64,000 bases of DNA from Desulfofundulus salinus (GTDB taxonomy: Bacteria; Bacillota; Desulfotomaculia; Desulfotomaculales; Desulfovirgulaceae), in assembly GCF_003627965.1 (NCBI RefSeq), contig NZ_RBWE01000001.1:124001-188000 (forward strand), read 5' to 3'. Numbering within the stretch: the stretch's first letter is position 1; each line of letters begins with the position of its first letter. Positions 60,744-64,000 of this stretch are shown one piece after another. The notes beneath the pieces were generated by a model, which saw nothing but the letters and a program-made list of their open reading frames with translations, was not told the origin of the DNA and ran no database searches. Position numbers and translations under genes: made by a program.

Positions 60744-61811
60744 TTGTTCAAAGTGTTGCTGGGCCTGTTGCTGGCCGGCGGAATTACCCTGGCGGCAACC
60801 CCCTGGGTACGGCGGCAGGCCTTCCGTTGGGGAGCGGTGGACCGGCCCAATGCCCGCAAGGTGCATAAAGGTGTTATGCCGCGTTTAGGTGGTTTGGCGG
60901 TATACGCAGGTTTTGTTACGGCCGTTCTGGCCACCATGCAGCCCACCCGCAGTCTTTACGGGCTGCTGCTGGGGATGACGTTGATCATGCTCCTTGGTGC
61001 ACTGGATGATATCCGGGGTCTTTCGCCCCGGGTGAAGCTGGCCGGGCAGGTAGCTGCGGCACTGGTCCTGTTGCCTCTGGGTGTGCAGGTATATTTTGTC
61101 ACCAATCCCTTTAACGGCCATATAATCGATCTTGGGTGGCTGGGCATTCCCATCACCATTTTCTGGGTGGTGGCCGTTACCAACGCGGTCAATTTAATTG
61201 ACGGGTTAGATGGTCTTGCCGGCGGCGTTTCCTGTATTGCCGCCTTAACCATGGCGGTGGTAGGCTGGACACAGTGGCAGGTTTTTGGTGCCGCAGGACA
61301 GCGGGAAATAATCATGCTGGCCTTAATGCTTGCTGCGGCATTGCTGGGCTTCTTACGCTACAACTTTCATCCGGCTAAAATCTTCCTTGGTGACTCCGGC
61401 TCCATGCTGCTCGGTTATACCCTGGCCGTAATGGCCATCATGGGTTTGACCAAGAGTGTAACTGCCGTTTCGGTGCTGGTGCCCCTGGTTATTCTGGGCA
61501 TTCCCCTGCTGGATACCTTCTTTGCCGTATTGCGCCGCTACCACAGGCACCGGCCCATCTTCCAGCCGGATAAGGAGCACCTGCATCATCAGTTGCTGGC
61601 CCTGGGACTTTCCCACCGGCAGGCCGTCCTGGTGATTTACGGCATCAGCGCCCTGCTGGGAGCCAGCGCGGTGGTATTGAACCTGGTGGCTACCGACCAG
61701 GCCCTGGCCCTGCTGGTTATACTGGCCGTTGTGGTCATTGCCGCGGCAAACAAAGTGGGCGTGATTGGTAGGGCCCCTGAAAAGGATCGGCAGATATCAA
61801 GTAGATTATAG
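60744..61811 (+). CDS. Undecaprenyl-phosphate GlcNAc-1-phosphate transferase (WecA/TagO/MraY family)
   Basis: Integral membrane enzyme that starts teichoic-like or O-antigen-like polymers on undecaprenyl phosphate. About 11 membrane helices in 355 residues. Conserved loops: LGALDDIRGLSPRVKL (Asp pair), NAVNLIDGLDGLAGG, KIFLGDSGSMLLG and the cytoplasmic DKEHLHHQLLALGLS. TTG 60744 follows GGAGGG. Feeds the TagA enzyme of the same window. Confidence 0.93.
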   Translation: MFKVLLGLLLAGGITLAATPWVRRQAFRWGAVDRPNARKVHKGVMPRLGGLAVYAGFVTAVLATMQPTRSLYGLLLGMTLIMLLGALDDIRGLSPRVKLAGQVAAALVLLPLGVQVYFVTNPFNGHIIDLGWLGIPITIFWVVAVTNAVNLIDGLDGLAGGVSCIAALTMAVVGWTQWQVFGAAGQREIIMLALMLAAALLGFLRYNFHPAKIFLGDSGSMLLGYTLAVMAIMGLTKSVTAVSVLVPLVILGIPLLDTFFAVLRRYHRHRPIFQPDKEHLHHQLLALGLSHRQAVLVIYGISALLGASAVVLNLVATDQALALLVILAVVVIAAANKVGVIGRAPEKDRQISSRL

Positions 61812-61824
61812 CTTGCGTTACAGC

Positions 61825-61860
61825 AGCGGTCCTGCCTTGATGGAGGACCGCTTAATTTTA
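61825..61860 (+). terminator. Hairpin between the WecA-like gene and galU
   Basis: AGCGGTCCT / AGGACCGCT nine-base-pair stem with a ten-base loop, then TTAATTTTA. Confidence 0.6.
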
Positions 61861-61880
61861 CATGATGGGGGTGTTGCTTT

Positions 61881-62750
61881 TTGCAGATCCGTAAGGCCAT
61901 TATTCCGGCGGCCGGTTTGGGGGTACGTTTTTTACCGGCTACCAAGGCACAGCCCAAGGAGATGCTGCCCATAGTCGACAAGCCCACCATCCAGTACATC
62001 ATTGAAGAGGCAGTGCATTCAGGCATTGAAGATATTCTGATCATTACCGGCCGTCATAAGCGGGCCATAGAGGATCATTTCGATAAGTCTCCAGACCTGG
62101 AGGAGCAGTTAAAGGCCAGGGAGAAGCTGGGGCTGCTGGAACTGGTTCAAGATATCAGCGAACTGGTTGATATATATTATGTGCGGCAAAAAGAGCCCAG
62201 GGGTCTGGGCCATGCCGTATACTGCGCCCGGAAGTTTATCGGCAGCGAGCCCTTTGCCGTACTCCTGGGCGACGATATCGTGCGCAGCAGGACCCCGTGC
62301 TTGAAGCAGCTTTTAAACCTCTACGAAGAAATGCCCGGCACCATCCTGGCGGTGCAGGAAGTGTCCCCGGAAGATGTCAGCAAGTACGGGATCCTGGATG
62401 CCGAGCCCATCAGAGAAGGCGTTTACCGGGTGCGGGATCTGGTGGAAAAGCCGGCTCCCGAAGAGGCCCCCTCCCGCCTGGCTATCATGGGCCGTTACAT
62501 AATTGACCCGCGTATCTTTGATATACTGGCCAAAACACCCCCCGGGGCGGGCGGGGAAATCCAGCTTACCGATGCCCTCCGGGTGCTCTGCCGGGAGCAG
62601 CCCGTGTACGGCCTGGTCTTCAAAGGGCGGCGCTACGATGTGGGAGATAAGCTGGGCTACCTGAAAGCCATGGTGGAATTTGCCCTGGAACGCCCGGATC
62701 TTGGTGAAGAGTTTGCGGCCTATCTCAAGGAGGTTGCCCGGACCCTCTAA
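61881..62750 (+). CDS. galU: UTP-glucose-1-phosphate uridylyltransferase
   Basis: Makes UDP-glucose. Motifs: IRKAIIPAAGLGVRFLPATK (nucleotide binding), PKEMLPIVDKPTIQYIIEEA, LLGDDIV, and YGLVFKGRRYDVGDKLGYLKA. 289 residues. TTG 61881 after GGGGGTG. UDP-glucose would be the substrate for the epimerase downstream. Confidence 0.95.
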   Translation: MQIRKAIIPAAGLGVRFLPATKAQPKEMLPIVDKPTIQYIIEEAVHSGIEDILIITGRHKRAIEDHFDKSPDLEEQLKAREKLGLLELVQDISELVDIYYVRQKEPRGLGHAVYCARKFIGSEPFAVLLGDDIVRSRTPCLKQLLNLYEEMPGTILAVQEVSPEDVSKYGILDAEPIREGVYRVRDLVEKPAPEEAPSRLAIMGRYIIDPRIFDILAKTPPGAGGEIQLTDALRVLCREQPVYGLVFKGRRYDVGDKLGYLKAMVEFALERPDLGEEFAAYLKEVARTL

Positions 62751-62781
62751 GGGCCTGGCAGGTACGGGAGCCGGTGGCAAA

Positions 62782-62900
62782 GGCCGGCTGTAAATGTTCA
62801 GTAAAACCGCTCTGTTAACTGCAGGGGCACGGCGTTGTCCAGAGCGAACGATTTTGCGGAGCGCCGGTAAAGCGGATTAACTGAACACTTACGGCCGGCT
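62782..62900 (+). repeat. Dispersed palindromic repeat B, copy e (longest)
   Basis: 119 bases with 30-base imperfect inverted ends (25 of 30 match): GGCCGGCTGTAAATGTTCAG... and ...CTGAACACTTACGGCCGGCT. The centre has GGCGTTGTCCAGAGCGAACG, matching copy d inverted. It is non-coding and lies between galU and the epimerase gene. Confidence 0.8.
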
Positions 62901-62936
62901 CCTGTTTGGTTACATAAGAAACGAAAGGAGTTAATC

Positions 62937-63878
62937 ATGCGGATTCTGGTTACCGGCGGTGCCGGTTTTATTGGTTCCCATGTGGTGGAACAGCTGGCGA
63001 CCTGCGGAGCAGATGTTGCGGTGCTGGATGATCTCTCCCGGGGAAGCCTTTCCAACCTGCACCCTGCGGCCAGCCTCTATCACGGAGATATCCGGGACGA
63101 AGAGTTCGTGCGGGAAACTCTGGAGCAGTTTCGGCCCCGGGTGGTCATTCACCAGGCGGCCCAGGTGGACGTGCAGACCTCCCTGGAAGACCCTGCCCGG
63201 GATGCCGCGGTAAACATTGGCGGCACCATCCACCTGCTGGAGGCGTGCCGGCGCACAGGGGTGGAAAAGGTGATCTATGCCTCCTCGGCGGCGGTTTACG
63301 GGGATCCCCTCTACCTGCCCGTGGACGAGGAACATCCCGTTCGCCCCCTGGCGGGGTACGGTATTTCCAAGCATACGGTGGAACACTACCTGGAAGTTTA
63401 CCGGGGGCTTTACGGGTTGGATTACACCGTGCTGCGCTACGCCAACGTTTATGGCCCCCGGCAGGACGCCACCGGTGAGGGGGGCGTGGTGGCCGTTTTT
63501 ATCCACCGTCTGCTGCAGGGTGAAGCTCCCTGTATCTTTGGTGACGGCGAGCAGACCCGGGATTTCGTTTACGTGGGGGATGTGGCCGCGGCCAACCTGG
63601 CCGCCGTGAAAAAAGGCAGCGGCCGGGTGTTTAATGTGAGCACCGGCCGGGCCACGTCGGTGAACGATCTATTCCAGCTGCTGCGACAAATTACCGGGAG
63701 CAAAATAAAAGCCCGCTACTGCCCGCCCCGCCCGGGGGACATTCGCCATAGCTATTTATCCTGCGATCTTGCGCGAAACATCCTGGGCTGGCAGGCCCTC
63801 ACGGACCTGGTTGCCGGTTTGAACTTGACCGTGGAGTGGTATAAAAAAGAAAGGTGTCTATTTGTGAACGGTTCTTGA
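62937..63878 (+). CDS. NAD-dependent epimerase, probable UDP-glucose 4-epimerase
   Basis: Extended short-chain dehydrogenase of 313 residues. NAD-binding MRILVTGGAGFIGSHVVEQL, catalytic Ser in IYASSAAVYGD and Tyr-Lys in YGISKHTVEHY, with VLRYANVYGPRQD and FGDGEQTRDFVYVGDVA. GalE-like sequence and its place after galU suggest UDP-Glc/UDP-Gal or UDP-GlcNAc/UDP-GalNAc epimerisation. The last residues are weakly conserved. AAAGGAG precedes the ATG. Confidence 0.9.
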   Translation: MRILVTGGAGFIGSHVVEQLATCGADVAVLDDLSRGSLSNLHPAASLYHGDIRDEEFVRETLEQFRPRVVIHQAAQVDVQTSLEDPARDAAVNIGGTIHLLEACRRTGVEKVIYASSAAVYGDPLYLPVDEEHPVRPLAGYGISKHTVEHYLEVYRGLYGLDYTVLRYANVYGPRQDATGEGGVVAVFIHRLLQGEAPCIFGDGEQTRDFVYVGDVAAANLAAVKKGSGRVFNVSTGRATSVNDLFQLLRQITGSKIKARYCPPRPGDIRHSYLSCDLARNILGWQALTDLVAGLNLTVEWYKKERCLFVNGS

Positions 63879-63992
63879 GCTCCCGTAGCCGGCCGGGGGC
63901 TTGCTTTTCCGGCTTTGCTGAAGCTGCCGGAGATATTCTTCAAACATCTTTTGTCTCTTTTCAAGCTGTTTAAGCAGTTTTTGGCTGTTCAT
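63858..63992 (-). CDS. Possible small basic protein at the right edge
   Basis: 44 codons on the minus strand (MNSQKLLKQLEKRQKMFEEY...), Lys/Gln-rich and probably helical, overlapping the end of the epimerase gene by 21 bases. The upstream ribosome site cannot be seen because the window ends. Low support. Confidence 0.25.
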   Translation of the reverse strand: MNSQKLLKQLEKRQKMFEEYLRQLQQSRKSKPPAGYGSSRTVHK

Positions 63993-64000
63993 GCGTTACA

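Overview
The window looks like the chromosome of a GC-rich, endospore-forming Firmicute of the Desulfotomaculum/Pelotomaculum type (Peptococcaceae sensu lato). Grounds: spoIID, a spoIIQ-like gene, spoIIID and mbl follow the ATP synthase operon in Bacillus-like order; there are SLH-domain exoproteases, copper-amine-oxidase-N surface proteins and a CsaB pyruvyl transferase. Starts are often GTG or TTG behind strong GGAGG sites. No rRNA, tRNA or CRISPR array was seen. The genus is an inference.

Layout. 1-1.6 kb: ABC exporter (minus strand, permease cut by the window edge). 1.8-9.0 kb: housekeeping run (Sua5, MntP, YwlE-like arginine phosphatase, RpiB, GlyA, dCMP deaminase, a HAD/ParB-like pair, UDP-GlcNAc 2-epimerase). 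9.2-16.4 kb: complete atpZ-I-B-E-F-H-A-G-D-C operon ending in a good terminator. 16.6-20 kb: spoIID, spoIIQ-like, spoIIID, mbl. 20.2-20.9 kb: AbrB/PIN toxin-antitoxin pair. 21.1-31.6 kb: two large subtilase exoproteases with SLH domains flanking an ECF sigma/anti-sigma pair. 31.7-38 kb: accessory region with a PD-(D/E)XK-like protein, decayed Uma2, PIN and Doc genes, a large surface protein, duplicated nuclease fragments, probable group II intron remnants and a nucleotidyltransferase. 38-47 kb: MarR-linked efflux region (TolC-like, lipoprotein adaptor, RND pump, EmrA-like, EmrB-like). 47.1-47.8 kb: RHH/PIN pair. 47.8-57 kb: cell-surface polymer and anchoring genes (TagA/WecG, LCP, DUF5693, CsaB, NAGPA, propeller). 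57-58.7 kb: AT-rich island with a structured leader, an MpsC/DUF2294 protein, an internally deleted purC and an orphan IS605-like end. 58.7-64 kb: carbonic anhydrase, FabZ, WecA/TagO-like transferase, GalU and a GalE-like epimerase.

How it fits together. WecB, the WecA/TagO-like enzyme, TagA, GalU, the epimerase and the LCP ligase could build and attach a secondary cell-wall polymer. CsaB would pyruvylate it, giving the ligand for the SLH domains of the two proteases.

Most unusual items: two dispersed intergenic repeat families (A: 3 copies; B: 5 copies, palindromic with inverted ends); a TolC-like protein that seems to lack beta-barrel strands; a subtilase with a domain nested between its catalytic residues; an 89-nt hairpin with a Shine-Dalgarno and ATG in its loop; a terminator-ended structured leader before the MpsC-like gene; and a cluster of broken toxin-antitoxin genes.
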